The translations under genes and the position numbers were made by a program. A DNA stretch of 27,826 nucleotides from JBHPHA01 sp042569905 (lineage in GTDB: Bacteria > Patescibacteriota > Minisyncoccia > Moranbacterales > UBA9337), in NCBI GenBank assembly GCA_042569905.1, contig JBHPHA010000014.1, positions 1 through 27,826 on the forward strand, given 5' to 3'. Under the pieces are notes generated by a model. That model saw only the letters and a program-made list of their open reading frames with translations. It ran no database searches and was not told the DNA's origin. This document shows, piece after piece, positions 12,620-21,517 of this stretch (positions are counted from its first letter, which is position 1; each line of letters opens with the position of its first letter).

Positions 12620-12667
12620 GACCTGGCTCAAAAATGGAGAATTGCAAAGGTGAAAATTTAGAATAAA
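12620..12667 (+). pseudogene. Diverged second copy of the prmC 3' end
   Basis: GACCTGGCTCAAAAATGGAG is shared with 12455-12474. The remainder continues in frame as R-I-A-K-V-K-I-TAG against R-V-A-K-V-R-I-TAA in prmC, then GAATAAA against AAATAAA. The differences are conservative or silent, as expected between homologous alleles rather than a recent tandem copy. It is a non-functional fragment of 13 sense codons. Confidence 0.85.
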
Positions 12668-12705
12668 AAAACGGAGACATTCCAGATGGAATCGTCTCCT
12701 TTTTT
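12665..12705. terminator. Bidirectional terminator between prmC and the 41-aa gene
   Basis: GGAGAC-ATTCC (12673-12683) pairs with GGAAT-(C)-GTCTCC (12688-12699), with A7 on the left and T6 on the right. Serves prmC on the plus strand and the small gene 12829-12704 on the minus strand, whose stop codon overlaps the T-run. Confidence 0.85.
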
Positions 12706-12829
12706 AATTTTTAGGGAAGCGACATACTTCCTGTAGTTGCTCCAACCATGGAGCAATCTCCTGATAGCCCAAATAAACTAAAATGACTATAACTATCACC
12801 AAAAGAACTGCGTGAGTCTTTGTGAACAT
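12704..12829 (-). CDS. 41-aa single-TM small protein
   Basis: From ATG at 12829, preceded by AAGGGGG 6-7 nt upstream, the frame gives MFTKTHAVLL..., with one TM helix at residues 7-21 (VLLVIVIVILVYLG) and a short amphipathic tail containing APWLEQLQEVCRF. It ends with TAA inside the terminator. A near-perfect promoter (12879-12907) drives it, starting within the 3' end of the giant gene. The size, single TM, strong promoter and strong SD fit a membrane regulator or toxin-like peptide, but there is no antisense RNA or partner gene to support that. Function unknown. Confidence 0.75.
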   Translation of the reverse strand: MFTKTHAVLLVIVIVILVYLGYQEIAPWLEQLQEVCRFPKN

Positions 12830-12878
12830 ATTTTGTCCCCCTTCTTTTTTTATCTTAACTTACCCTTCTTGATGTTTA

Positions 12879-12907
12879 ATTATAGCACCTTTTGACTAAT
12901 TTGTCAA
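12879..12907 (-). promoter_or_regulatory. Promoter of the 41-aa gene
   Basis: TTGACA (12902-12907), 17-nt spacer, TATAAT (12879-12884): perfect consensus at both boxes, the strongest-looking promoter in the window. It lies immediately past the stop codon of the 2220-aa gene. Confidence 0.9.
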
Positions 12908-12910
12908 TAG

Positions 12911-15900
12911 CTATGCAAGCGTTAATGGTATATCTAATGCATCTCTTTTTCGCAATTTCAAGCCCTTTCTCACAGAAAGATTTCCGTGCATATCATGCGC
13001 TTCAATAATATATGAACCTTGATCAAGAATCATAAAATACTTTCCCTTTTCATCAGTCACAATTCTAGAAACAACCTCTCCACTCTCTTGATTAGTGGCT
13101 TTAATTGTTGCAAAGGATAGGCTTTTGCCAGTAACATCACTTACAATTCCACAATTAACAGCACCTGTCGTAAACGATCTTATCGCAAAAACTACCAAGT
13201 AAACAAATATCACAGCTTCATTTACAATATCTGGGAAGGTTATTGCTATAGCAAGACTTGAAACAAACCCCATCCAGAACACCGCAGTACCTGTTTTATT
13301 GAAAAGACTACTATTAATCAAGCTATCAATTATATTCAGCTTCATTCTTTTAAAAGGAATATTCTCCTTAACAACATCAGTTCCGACAACTTCAATATGC
13401 TTTCCGAGATTAATATCATTTTCATCCATTGGACTATCAGATAATCTTGTTTCTAACTGCTCATACCCTCTCTTCTTTGCCCTTATAAAATACTCATTTG
13501 CAGGAACTAAGAAGAAATATGACCCGTACTTATCAGTTATTTTCTTCTCTTTTACTAACCCTCTTTTGTTTAAGATGCTAACTGTAGCTAAAGGAACAGG
13601 TCTTCCGCTCTTTGTGTCATACACCATCCCCCACTTTCGCTTCTTCTTTCTTCTTGAGAAAAATACCCCGAATAATCTCATAAAAACGTCTTTGAGTAAG
13701 ACCGGAGTATCAGCTACTGATGAAAGTCCCATTAAAAATGGAGCCGTAGATAAAACAACACCAATAGTGCTAATAGAATTAAGTCTGTCAAAATGCCTCA
13801 CAATAAATGACTTGATATAATTTTCAGGCCCATTTATTTCTTCTAGTTTCTCTGGTTTTTTATTGTCCTTTTTAGGCTCATTGGAAGAAATTACCACAGC
13901 GACTTCACTATCATTCTCTTCCTCCTCTTTCTCATCCAAAACAACCTCTTCAGACTCCGCTGGGCAACCCATAATAGCCCACCACTTGTATAGCTCTGAG
14001 GAAGTTTCTTTGTAGATATAGTTATTCGCACTTGAACTATGCTTCTTCAGTACATCAGCTTTCCCTATTACAGAGTTACTCCTAACTACAACAATATCTT
14101 CAATATTATTATCTTTAAACCAATCTTTAGAGACTCTAAAATAAACCTTTAGCTCATCTGCCAAGCCCCTAGAAAAATTAGGATTAAATTTCAAATATTT
14201 ATACGCAATGCATGACTTATATTTTTTTGGAATCCACATCTGCCAAGGTTTTTTATTCAAAACGTCTATTTTCAGCTCGCCATCTATGCTTCTTGTACTT
14301 TTCGATTCCACAAAAACCTTTCTAATGTCAGTTCCTCTATCACGTCCACTGCTTATGATTTCTGATGAAGCAATTTTTCCAGGTGAAAGACATATATCTA
14401 GTGACAATCGTCCATCCTTAGATGAACTCAAATCAACATCACTGCAGGACGTCTCTACTTCCTCTTCCTCCTCTTCTTCCACCACAATTACTACGGCTGT
14501 AATGGTAATGTTAAATATTCCATTATTAGTTCCGTCGTCATCCTTATCTATTGAAGAAGTATTAATCGTTCCAGTTACCTGATCAGAGCCAGCATTGGCT
14601 GGGCTATATAACGACGAATATGTTCCATCCAGGTTATCAGTGACTGACAATGTAGACGCGTTTGCACCTATAACAGTTACTGCAACAGTGTCTCCACCGC
14701 TAGTAAGTTGATTGTTATATGCGTCATATGCGGTAATTGTGAATGTTACTGAATCACCGGCAGTTACTGAAGTATCAGAACCTGAAATAATCGTATTAGC
14801 CGCGCTTACTGAGCCTGGTGAAATTGCAATACTATATGTCCCATCATTAGTTCCGTCGTCATCCTTATCTATTGAAGAAGCATTAATCGTTCCAGTTGCT
14901 TGATCGGAACCAGAAGTAGTTGGCGTATATAGTGCTGAGTATGTTCCATCTAAGTTATCAGTAATTGATGGGGTTTCTGCATTGGATCCAGCAACTGCCA
15001 ATACTACCGTATCTCCACCGCTAGCAAGTTGATTGTCATATGCGTCATATGCAGTAATTGTGAATGTTACAGTATCTCCTGCAGTTGGAGTAGCAGTTGA
15101 CCCTGAAATAACTGCATTAGCTGCACTAGCTGCTCCCGCTGAAACCGTAATGTTATAAGTTCCGTCACTTGTCCCATCATTGTCCTTAGTAATAGAAGAG
15201 GAATTAATCGTTCCAGTTGTCTGATCGGAACCAGAAGTAGTTGGTGTATATAATGCTGAATATGTTCCATCAAGATTATCAGTAATTGATGGAGTGGCAG
15301 TATTTGCCCCAGCAACGCTTAATGCGACAGTGTCTCCACCACTAGTAAGTTGATTCTCATATTGATCATACGCAGTAATCGTGAATACTACTGAATCACC
15401 GGCAGTTGGTGCAGTAGAAGAGCCTGCAATTATCGTGTCAGATGCGCTTGCTGAAGATGGAGAAACAACTACATTCAAATCATGAGATGCATCACCAGTA
15501 GAGGAGTATGTCCCATCAGTCACTTCAATTTCAGCTGCCTCACTTTTATATAGCACCATATTAGATGTTGCCACACCACTTGCAAAAGTTAACGTAGCTG
15601 CACTTCCGATATCTGTAGCCACAGAGCTTTTATCAGTACATGTTGGAGTTGTTGCATCTGGACTATCATTTGCCCCTGAAAAAGTCATACTATGGTCTCC
15701 AGTATATTGCGCAAATGTCCCACCTTGATTACTTATTACAGTCAGTGTAATACCCTGGGAAGCTCCTGCGACTTGAGTAGTACTACCAGTTACCGTAATA
15801 TAATCCGGATATGCGTAGTATAAAGTCCCATCCTCTCCTGGATATGTTGATCCTGCACCAGTAGCTGTAGCTGTGGGAGCAGAGATTAGACTAGAATAAT

Positions 15901-18900
15901 AGATCGCGATTCTCCCTCCAGCTCCACCACCAGAATTAGCTTCTTGAGGGTTTCCTCCATTAGCAGAAATCGTTGCTGTTCCTGATAACGACCCTGCAAT
16001 TAAATACACACTTCCTCCTGAAGCTCCACCGCCATCAGTATTAGTTGCGCTGTCTCCATCTGCAGTAATATCCCCAATAATACTCAGTGCTCCGCTCACG
16101 TCCAGTTTTACAGCTCCTCCCCCTGCAGGTCCGCCTGTAACACCTCCATCATCTCCACCGCCTGATCCAATATTTACTGGAGCGGATTCTGAGCCATATG
16201 AAGATCCTCCTGAACTTCCCCCATCCGCTGTTGCACCACCTGTTCCCCCATATCCAGCACCAGAACCATATCCACCCTGATCACTTCCTGCGCCTGGACC
16301 ATATCCTCCAAGATACCCTCTACCCTTAACATTAATAGATCCTCCTGATACAACCGCAGCATCACCATTAACTGTGTAATTTAAGGTATTTGTTTCAGCT
16401 GAACTATTAACAGAGTGAGTTAAGATACCATTAACAGTTAATCCTGTGAATGTTCTCGCCGTATTTCCTAAAACTCTCGCTGTAGCTGGAATAGTTAAAG
16501 CCCCTCCACCGCTGACAACATCAAAAATTCCACCATTATCAGTGATTATTCCTTTTGTAGACCAATCCAGAGTTGTGTATGTAATATTTGAAGAATTTCC
16601 TGTTTCTAGGTTTCCGTAATTTTGAATTGTAAGTGTGTCAAAAGCAATTGTTTCGTCTATTGGAGTTGTTCCAATATATCTATCACCCCAGTAATATGTA
16701 TCATTATTTTTAATCAGCAAATCTCCATTACTCGCTGCAGCTGCTTTGGTAAAAATTGTTCCAGCTCCTCCAATACGCGTTGCGTCTGTGTCTCCCGCAT
16801 ACGCGTTGTAAGTCACAGTTGATGAATCGGTTGTATAGTAAACCGCAATTCTTCCTCCGGAACCACTACCAGCCACATAAGTAGTTCCATATCGACTTCC
16901 ACCATTAGCGGTAATATTTCCAGCACCAACAAGTGTCCCTGTGTTAATCCAAACGCTTCCACCAGCTCCACCGCCGCCATCATAATAAGTCGCATCATTT
17001 CCATCACATATAATATCCCCAGTCACTGTAGTAGACCCACTTACAATCATTTTAATCTCTCCTCCACCATTACCACCATGAAAATCACCACCACCTGAAC
17101 CACTATTTGCTGGAGATTTTATTGATCCATAAGCATCTCCTCCCAATACTGAAGTAGTGTGATCACCTCCATCACCTCCATGAGCACCACCTCCAGCAGT
17201 GTTAAATTCATCATCTCCCGCTCCTGGACCCTGATTAATTAGATACCCTTTACCTTTAACGCTAATTGAACCCCCGGAAGCTACGTTCAAATCACCGTTA
17301 ACTGTATAATTCAATGAATATGTTTCAGCTGTAGTATTAGCAGTATGAGTTAAAACACCACTTACAGTTAGTCCCGTGAAAGTTCTGGCAGTGTTCCCAG
17401 TCACCATTGCAGTAGCAGGAATTGTTAAGTTTCCTCCATCACTAACAATGTCAAATGTTCCACCATTATCCGTGATAATTCCCTTTGTAGACCAGTCCAG
17501 GGTTGTGTACGTAATATTTGAAGAAGACCCAGTCTCTAGGTTTCCATAATTTTGAATTGCAAGTGTGTCAAAAGTAATTGTTTCGTCTATTGGAGTTGTT
17601 CCAACATACTTGTCATCCCAGTAATATGTATCGCTATTCTTAATCAACAAATCCCCATTACTTGCTGCTGCTGCCTTTGTGAAAATTGTTCCAGCTCCAC
17701 CAATGTGCGTTGCGTCTGTGTCTCCCGCATACGCATTGTAAGTTACTGTTGATGAATCGGTTGTATAGTAAACCGCAATTCTTCCTCCAGATCCACTACC
17801 ATTGGTATATGTAGTTCCATCTCTACTTCCCCCATTAGCTATAATATTTCCAGATCCTGCAAGAGTTCCCGTTGTAATCCAAATACTTCCCCCAGCACCA
17901 CCGCCACCATCACCATAATTTGCATCATTACCATTACATGCAACATCTCCGGTCACTGTTAATGTGCCGCTAATAGTCATTTTCATCTCTCCTCCACCAT
18001 TACCGCCATTACCATCACCCCCGCCAGAACCACTAGTTGCTGGGCTCTTAATAGATCCGTAGGCAGCTCCACCCAAAACAGAAGTACTATAATCACCACC
18101 GTGCCCTCCATGCGCACCACCACCTGCTCCAGTAACACTATCAATTCCTGCTCCTGGACCCTGACCATACATATATCCTCTACCAGTAGCACTGACTGAT
18201 CCTCCAGAAGCCACATCCACATTACCATTGATAGTGTAATTCAATGAATATGTTTCCGCTGTAGTATTATCAGTGTGCGTCAGAACCCCATTCACAGATA
18301 GTCCTGTGAACGTTCTTGCGGTATTTCCTGAAAGTCTTGCAGTTGCCGGAATTGTTAAACTCCCTCCACCACTAACAACGTCAAAAGTTCCCCCATTATC
18401 TGTAATGTACCCATTTGTAGACCAATCTAAAGATGAATAAGTAATATTTGAAGAAGATCCTGTTTCTAAATTTCCGTAATTTTGAATAATAACTGCGTCA
18501 AATGCAATAGTTTCATCTATTGGAGTTGTTCCAACAAATTTATCATTCCAGTAATATGTATCACTATTTTTAATCAACAAATCTCCATTACTCGCTGCAG
18601 CTGCTTTGGTAAAAATTGTTCCAGCTCCTCCAATATGTGTCGCAGTTGTTGTTCCCGCATAAGCATTATATGTCACTGTTGATGAATCAGTGGTGTAGTA
18701 AACTGCAACTCTTCCTCCTGATCCACTCCCAACTGAAAAAGTTGTTCCATTCCTATTTCCACCGTTAGCAGTGATATTTCCAGATCCAGATAAAGTCCCC
18801 GTGTTAATTAGTATACTTCCACCAGCCCCACCACCTCCATCAACATCAGTAGCATCACCTCCATTTGAAGTGATGTCACCTGCAACGGTTAGGGTTCCGC

Positions 18901-19573
18901 TTATGGTTAGCTTCACAGCACCTCCACCATGACCACCAGCACCATCTCCTCCACCGGAACCAATGTTAACTGGTGTTTTTATTGAGCCGTAAGCAGACCC
19001 TCCTAAAACTGAGGTACTATAATCACCTCCATGACCCCCATAAGCACCACCCCCTGTACCATACACATCATCATTTCCCGCTCCTGGACCGTTATTATAT
19101 GTATATCCCTTAGAATCAACGTCAATCAATCCTCCGGAATTAACATTGATATTTGCAGCCTCAATGTGCATTGTATGAGTCTCAAGAGTACTATTTGCTG
19201 TGTGAGTCAATGTTCCATTTGCTCCAATTGTAATATCATTCGTAACTACCAATTTATTTGTAGAGCTGTTTCCATTTGAAAAAGTGAGCACCGACGCACT
19301 AGTCGAACCCACTGAAAGAGAATTTATTGTTGTTGTTCCACCAGAAAGATCTAGTGTTGGAGCATTTGTATAACTCCCATCAATAACAGCATCATCACCA
19401 GAAGCTGGAGCTGCATCACCAACCCAATTAGCACCAGTTGCCCAATCAACTGAATCAGAACCATCCCAGGTTATTGTGGCGGCCTGAGCATTGCTGGAGG
19501 TTATAAAAATTAAGCACGCAAAAAGACCAAAGGAAAATGCTTTGATCAACGTTATTAGTTTGGAATTTTTCAT
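12911..19573 (-). CDS. Giant repeat-rich surface protein with PGF-pre-PGF-like domain
   Basis: A 2220-aa exported protein. Order: signal peptide (residues 1-31, ending SNAQA); a beta-rich N-terminal start; three complete and one partial 310-aa repeats (about 140-1230), glycine-rich and typical of parallel beta-helix adhesins (motif GGRIAVYYT in each); a spacer; three 107-aa Ig-like repeats (about 1365-1685, TFTITAYDAYDNQL and DNLDGTYSALYTP); an acidic linker (VVEEEEEEEVE); a PGF-pre-PGF-like domain (about 1705-1865, KVYFRVSKDWFKDNNIEDIV); an acidic/lysine-rich spacer; a TM segment (about 1935-1957); a carboxypeptidase-regulatory-like beta domain (about 1978-2040); two TM segments (about 2095-2134); and a second such domain to the C-terminus. 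It is probably an envelope-anchored attachment protein. No SD precedes its ATG; a short upstream ORF does have one. Confidence 0.88.
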   Translation of the reverse strand: MKNSKLITLIKAFSFGLFACLIFITSSNAQAATITWDGSDSVDWATGANWVGDAAPASGDDAVIDGSYTNAPTLDLSGGTTTINSLSVGSTSASVLTFSNGNSSTNKLVVTNDITIGANGTLTHTANSTLETHTMHIEAANINVNSGGLIDVDSKGYTYNNGPGAGNDDVYGTGGGAYGGHGGDYSTSVLGGSAYGSIKTPVNIGSGGGDGAGGHGGGAVKLTISGTLTVAGDITSNGGDATDVDGGGGAGGSILINTGTLSGSGNITANGGNRNGTTFSVGSGSGGRVAVYYTTDSSTVTYNAYAGTTTATHIGGAGTIFTKAAAASNGDLLIKNSDTYYWNDKFVGTTPIDETIAFDAVIIQNYGNLETGSSSNITYSSLDWSTNGYITDNGGTFDVVSGGGSLTIPATARLSGNTARTFTGLSVNGVLTHTDNTTAETYSLNYTINGNVDVASGGSVSATGRGYMYGQGPGAGIDSVTGAGGGAHGGHGGDYSTSVLGGAAYGSIKSPATSGSGGGDGNGGNGGGEMKMTISGTLTVTGDVACNGNDANYGDGGGGAGGSIWITTGTLAGSGNIIANGGSRDGTTYTNGSGSGGRIAVYYTTDSSTVTYNAYAGDTDATHIGGAGTIFTKAAAASNGDLLIKNSDTYYWDDKYVGTTPIDETITFDTLAIQNYGNLETGSSSNITYTTLDWSTKGIITDNGGTFDIVSDGGNLTIPATAMVTGNTARTFTGLTVSGVLTHTANTTAETYSLNYTVNGDLNVASGGSISVKGKGYLINQGPGAGDDEFNTAGGGAHGGDGGDHTTSVLGGDAYGSIKSPANSGSGGGDFHGGNGGGEIKMIVSGSTTVTGDIICDGNDATYYDGGGGAGGSVWINTGTLVGAGNITANGGSRYGTTYVAGSGSGGRIAVYYTTDSSTVTYNAYAGDTDATRIGGAGTIFTKAAAASNGDLLIKNNDTYYWGDRYIGTTPIDETIAFDTLTIQNYGNLETGNSSNITYTTLDWSTKGIITDNGGIFDVVSGGGALTIPATARVLGNTARTFTGLTVNGILTHSVNSSAETNTLNYTVNGDAAVVSGGSINVKGRGYLGGYGPGAGSDQGGYGSGAGYGGTGGATADGGSSGGSSYGSESAPVNIGSGGGDDGGVTGGPAGGGAVKLDVSGALSIIGDITADGDSATNTDGGGASGGSVYLIAGSLSGTATISANGGNPQEANSGGGAGGRIAIYYSSLISAPTATATGAGSTYPGEDGTLYYAYPDYITVTGSTTQVAGASQGITLTVISNQGGTFAQYTGDHSMTFSGANDSPDATTPTCTDKSSVATDIGSAATLTFASGVATSNMVLYKSEAAEIEVTDGTYSSTGDASHDLNVVVSPSSASASDTIIAGSSTAPTAGDSVVFTITAYDQYENQLTSGGDTVALSVAGANTATPSITDNLDGTYSALYTPTTSGSDQTTGTINSSSITKDNDGTSDGTYNITVSAGAASAANAVISGSTATPTAGDTVTFTITAYDAYDNQLASGGDTVVLAVAGSNAETPSITDNLDGTYSALYTPTTSGSDQATGTINASSIDKDDDGTNDGTYSIAISPGSVSAANTIISGSDTSVTAGDSVTFTITAYDAYNNQLTSGGDTVAVTVIGANASTLSVTDNLDGTYSSLYSPANAGSDQVTGTINTSSIDKDDDGTNNGIFNITITAVVIVVEEEEEEEVETSCSDVDLSSSKDGRLSLDICLSPGKIASSEIISSGRDRGTDIRKVFVESKSTRSIDGELKIDVLNKKPWQMWIPKKYKSCIAYKYLKFNPNFSRGLADELKVYFRVSKDWFKDNNIEDIVVVRSNSVIGKADVLKKHSSSANNYIYKETSSELYKWWAIMGCPAESEEVVLDEKEEEENDSEVAVVISSNEPKKDNKKPEKLEEINGPENYIKSFIVRHFDRLNSISTIGVVLSTAPFLMGLSSVADTPVLLKDVFMRLFGVFFSRRKKKRKWGMVYDTKSGRPVPLATVSILNKRGLVKEKKITDKYGSYFFLVPANEYFIRAKKRGYEQLETRLSDSPMDENDINLGKHIEVVGTDVVKENIPFKRMKLNIIDSLINSSLFNKTGTAVFWMGFVSSLAIAITFPDIVNEAVIFVYLVVFAIRSFTTGAVNCGIVSDVTGKSLSFATIKATNQESGEVVSRIVTDEKGKYFMILDQGSYIIEAHDMHGNLSVRKGLKLRKRDALDIPLTLA
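14518..15480 (-). repeat. Three 321-nt (107-aa) Ig-like repeats
   Basis: Equivalent points (for example ACCGC...GCGTCATATGC) recur at 14721, 15042 and 15363, a constant period of 321 nt. Each unit encodes TAGD(S/T)V.FTITAYD, a GGDTV strand and DNLDGTYS.LY.P, in the style of invasin/filamin-like stalk domains. The units are similar but not identical. Confidence 0.85.
16381..19170 (-). repeat. Three tandem 930-nt (310-aa) repeats
   Basis: The same segment (for example GTCTATTGGAGTTGTTCC) recurs at exactly 930-nt steps; unit borders fall near 16381, 17311 and 18241. A fourth, partial and diverged unit occupies about 15880-16380. DNA identity is high over long stretches, so unequal recombination could change the copy number and the stalk length. 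Confidence 0.9.
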
Positions 19574-19575
19574 TT

Positions 19576-19611
19576 TTATTTTAACAAGAAAATTAAGAAT
19601 ATCTTACTCAT
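19576..19611 (-). CDS. Short upstream ORF before the giant gene
   Basis: ATG at 19611 is preceded by GGGGG at 5-6 nt and encodes MSKIFLIFLLK, ending with TAA only 2 nt before the ATG of the giant gene. The main gene itself lacks an SD, so ribosomes loaded at this ORF could reinitiate at 19573. The peptide itself need not be functional. Without comparative data this remains moderate evidence. Confidence 0.5.
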   Translation of the reverse strand: MSKIFLIFLLK

Positions 19612-19634
19612 ATATACCCCCTAAACTATGTTTA

Positions 19635-19663
19635 ATTATACTATATTTATAATTATTTCACAA
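19635..19663 (-). promoter_or_regulatory. Promoter of the giant surface-protein gene
   Basis: TTGTGA (19658-19663), 17-nt spacer, TATAAT (19635-19640) on the minus strand, about 62 nt before the start codon. Confidence 0.6.
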
Positions 19664-19761
19664 AAACTATATAAATAATTTAGTTTTTTTTCAAAATCTG
19701 CTTATAGCGCCTCTTTCACAGCGATAAATTGTGATTTTTATTTCACAGCAGAACATAGAGA

Positions 19762-21486
19762 TTATGAGCAAGCTTTAAGATCCACTATTCTAAGTTGCAT
19801 CTTTTTATTCCCATTCCATTCATCTTTTTGAATATTAAAAACCAAATCAACCTCATCTCCTTGCTTAAGGTGACCAAAGTCTTTATTCAAATTAAATCCA
19901 ATAGCCTCAAATATCTTTGGAGAATTATCATTTGGTCTTAAGAATAGCTTCAAATGTTTCTCTCCACTACCAACCCACTTCAACTCCTGAATAATCAAAT
20001 CGCTCATCAACAAAACAGGCTCTGGATTACCCATTCCAAATGGTCTCATCTTATCAATATCATCAATCAATTTAAAATCCAATTGACTAGGTAAAACTTT
20101 CTCATCAATTTCAATAACTTTTTTCAAATCCTTACCCTCTAGTTCTTTTTCAATAACAGTATTTAAATCCTTATAAAAATTATCAATATTTTCATTTTTA
20201 ATAGAAATTCCAGCTGCCTGAGCATGACCCCCAAACTTTTCAAGCCACTTACTGCATTTCTCAATAGCATCAATAATATTAAGCTGAGGGATACTCCTGA
20301 AAGACCCTTTACTCTCTTTTTCTCCTTTTGTCACTATTCCAGTTGGCTTACTCAATTTACCTGCAACCCTACCTGCAACTAGTCCTGTGATTCCCATAGG
20401 AAAATGCTCGCTCGCTGCAAAAATAAACTTCTTACCTTGAAACTCTTCACTTATAATTTTCTCAACGTCTTTTACTACTTGCTCTGTCACTTTTCTTCTT
20501 TGATTATTTTGTTCTTCAATTTCTAGAGCTAATAGTCTTGCTTGAACTCTGTCCTTTTCAGAAATTAATTGATATGCCAACTTAGCATGACTCATTCTAC
20601 TGGCCGCGTTTATGCGAGGAGCAATTTGAAAAGAAATCTTTTGTGCATCTGGAATATTATTCTCATCAACCAGTATTCTTCCCGTCTTAAATAACTCCTG
20701 CAAGCCTTCTCGCCTTGTCTTAGAAAGAACTAAGAGACCATATTTAACAATAATCCTATTTTCCTCTACCAAATTAACACAATCAGCTACTGTTCCAATT
20801 GCCACTAAATCCAATAACCATTTTACCTGCTCCTTCTTCTGAGGCATTAACTTCTCATAAATAGCCTCTGCAACCTTAAAAGCAACACCTACGCCTGCCA
20901 AGTCATCAAAAGGATACCCAGAGTCTTTTATTTTCGGATTGATTAATGCCACCGCATTTGGCAATTTTTTAGGAATATGATGATGATCTGTCACAATGAC
21001 ATCAACACCAATACTATTTGCATATTCAACTTCCTCAAAATTAGAAATCCCACAATCTACGGTAATCATTAAAGAAAAACCATGATTTTTCGACTTCAAA
21101 ATCACATCCTTATTAAGACCATAGCCCTCCTTCTCCTTGTCTGGAATATATATGCTAGTATCAACGCCCAGATCAGAAAGAGTCTCTTTTAAAATAGTGG
21201 TGGCAGTTATTCCATCTGCGTCATAATCACCGAAAACAAGAACTTTCTCGCCTTTTTCATTGGCGTCCTTTATTCTACTTACAACTTTTTTCATATCCAC
21301 AAAAAGAAAGGGATCTAAAATCCCCTCTTCGTATTCAGGAAATAGGAAACTTTTTGCCTTCTCAGCTGAATCTATTCCCCTGGAAAGTAATATTTTTTTA
21401 ACCGACAGATGCAAAGAAAAAGATTGGTCTTGCAAAAAATCAATTTTTTCTAAATTTTCCTCATCATTCTTTATATTCCAATTCAT
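19762..21486 (-). CDS. recJ: Single-strand-specific exonuclease RecJ
   Basis: RecJ degrades single-stranded DNA 5' to 3' in recombination and mismatch/base-excision repair. The 574 aa match the usual size. DHH-superfamily metal motifs: D87-Y-D-A-D-G92 (motif I), TVDCGIS (motif II), D167-H-H-H (motif III), PFDDLAGVGVAFK (motif IV). The DHHA1 part ends with GGHAQAAG. The C-terminal segment (about 465-574) forms the OB-fold domain, with MRPFGMGNPEPVL. It starts 31 nt downstream of the acyl-CoA synthetase gene, so both probably share a transcript. No good SD (GAAAGAAGT only). Confidence 0.95.
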   Translation of the reverse strand: MNWNIKNDEENLEKIDFLQDQSFSLHLSVKKILLSRGIDSAEKAKSFLFPEYEEGILDPFLFVDMKKVVSRIKDANEKGEKVLVFGDYDADGITATTILKETLSDLGVDTSIYIPDKEKEGYGLNKDVILKSKNHGFSLMITVDCGISNFEEVEYANSIGVDVIVTDHHHIPKKLPNAVALINPKIKDSGYPFDDLAGVGVAFKVAEAIYEKLMPQKKEQVKWLLDLVAIGTVADCVNLVEENRIIVKYGLLVLSKTRREGLQELFKTGRILVDENNIPDAQKISFQIAPRINAASRMSHAKLAYQLISEKDRVQARLLALEIEEQNNQRRKVTEQVVKDVEKIISEEFQGKKFIFAASEHFPMGITGLVAGRVAGKLSKPTGIVTKGEKESKGSFRSIPQLNIIDAIEKCSKWLEKFGGHAQAAGISIKNENIDNFYKDLNTVIEKELEGKDLKKVIEIDEKVLPSQLDFKLIDDIDKMRPFGMGNPEPVLLMSDLIIQELKWVGSGEKHLKLFLRPNDNSPKIFEAIGFNLNKDFGHLKQGDEVDLVFNIQKDEWNGNKKMQLRIVDLKACS

Positions 21487-21517
21487 ACTTCTTTCAATAC
21501 AAGATTCCTGGCAAATG

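Noticed and set aside
13299..13820. 173-aa plus-strand frame opposite the giant gene
   Set aside because: It lies antisense to conserved domains of the 2220-aa protein, has no SD and follows codon-phase bias of the real gene.
16381..19170. CRISPR array
   Set aside because: The repeats are 930 nt, tandem and coding, without short repeat-spacer structure.
19714..19749. Paired TTTCACAGC direct repeats after recJ as an operator
   Set aside because: Two nine-base copies in an AT-rich gap can arise by chance and no promoter lies next to them.
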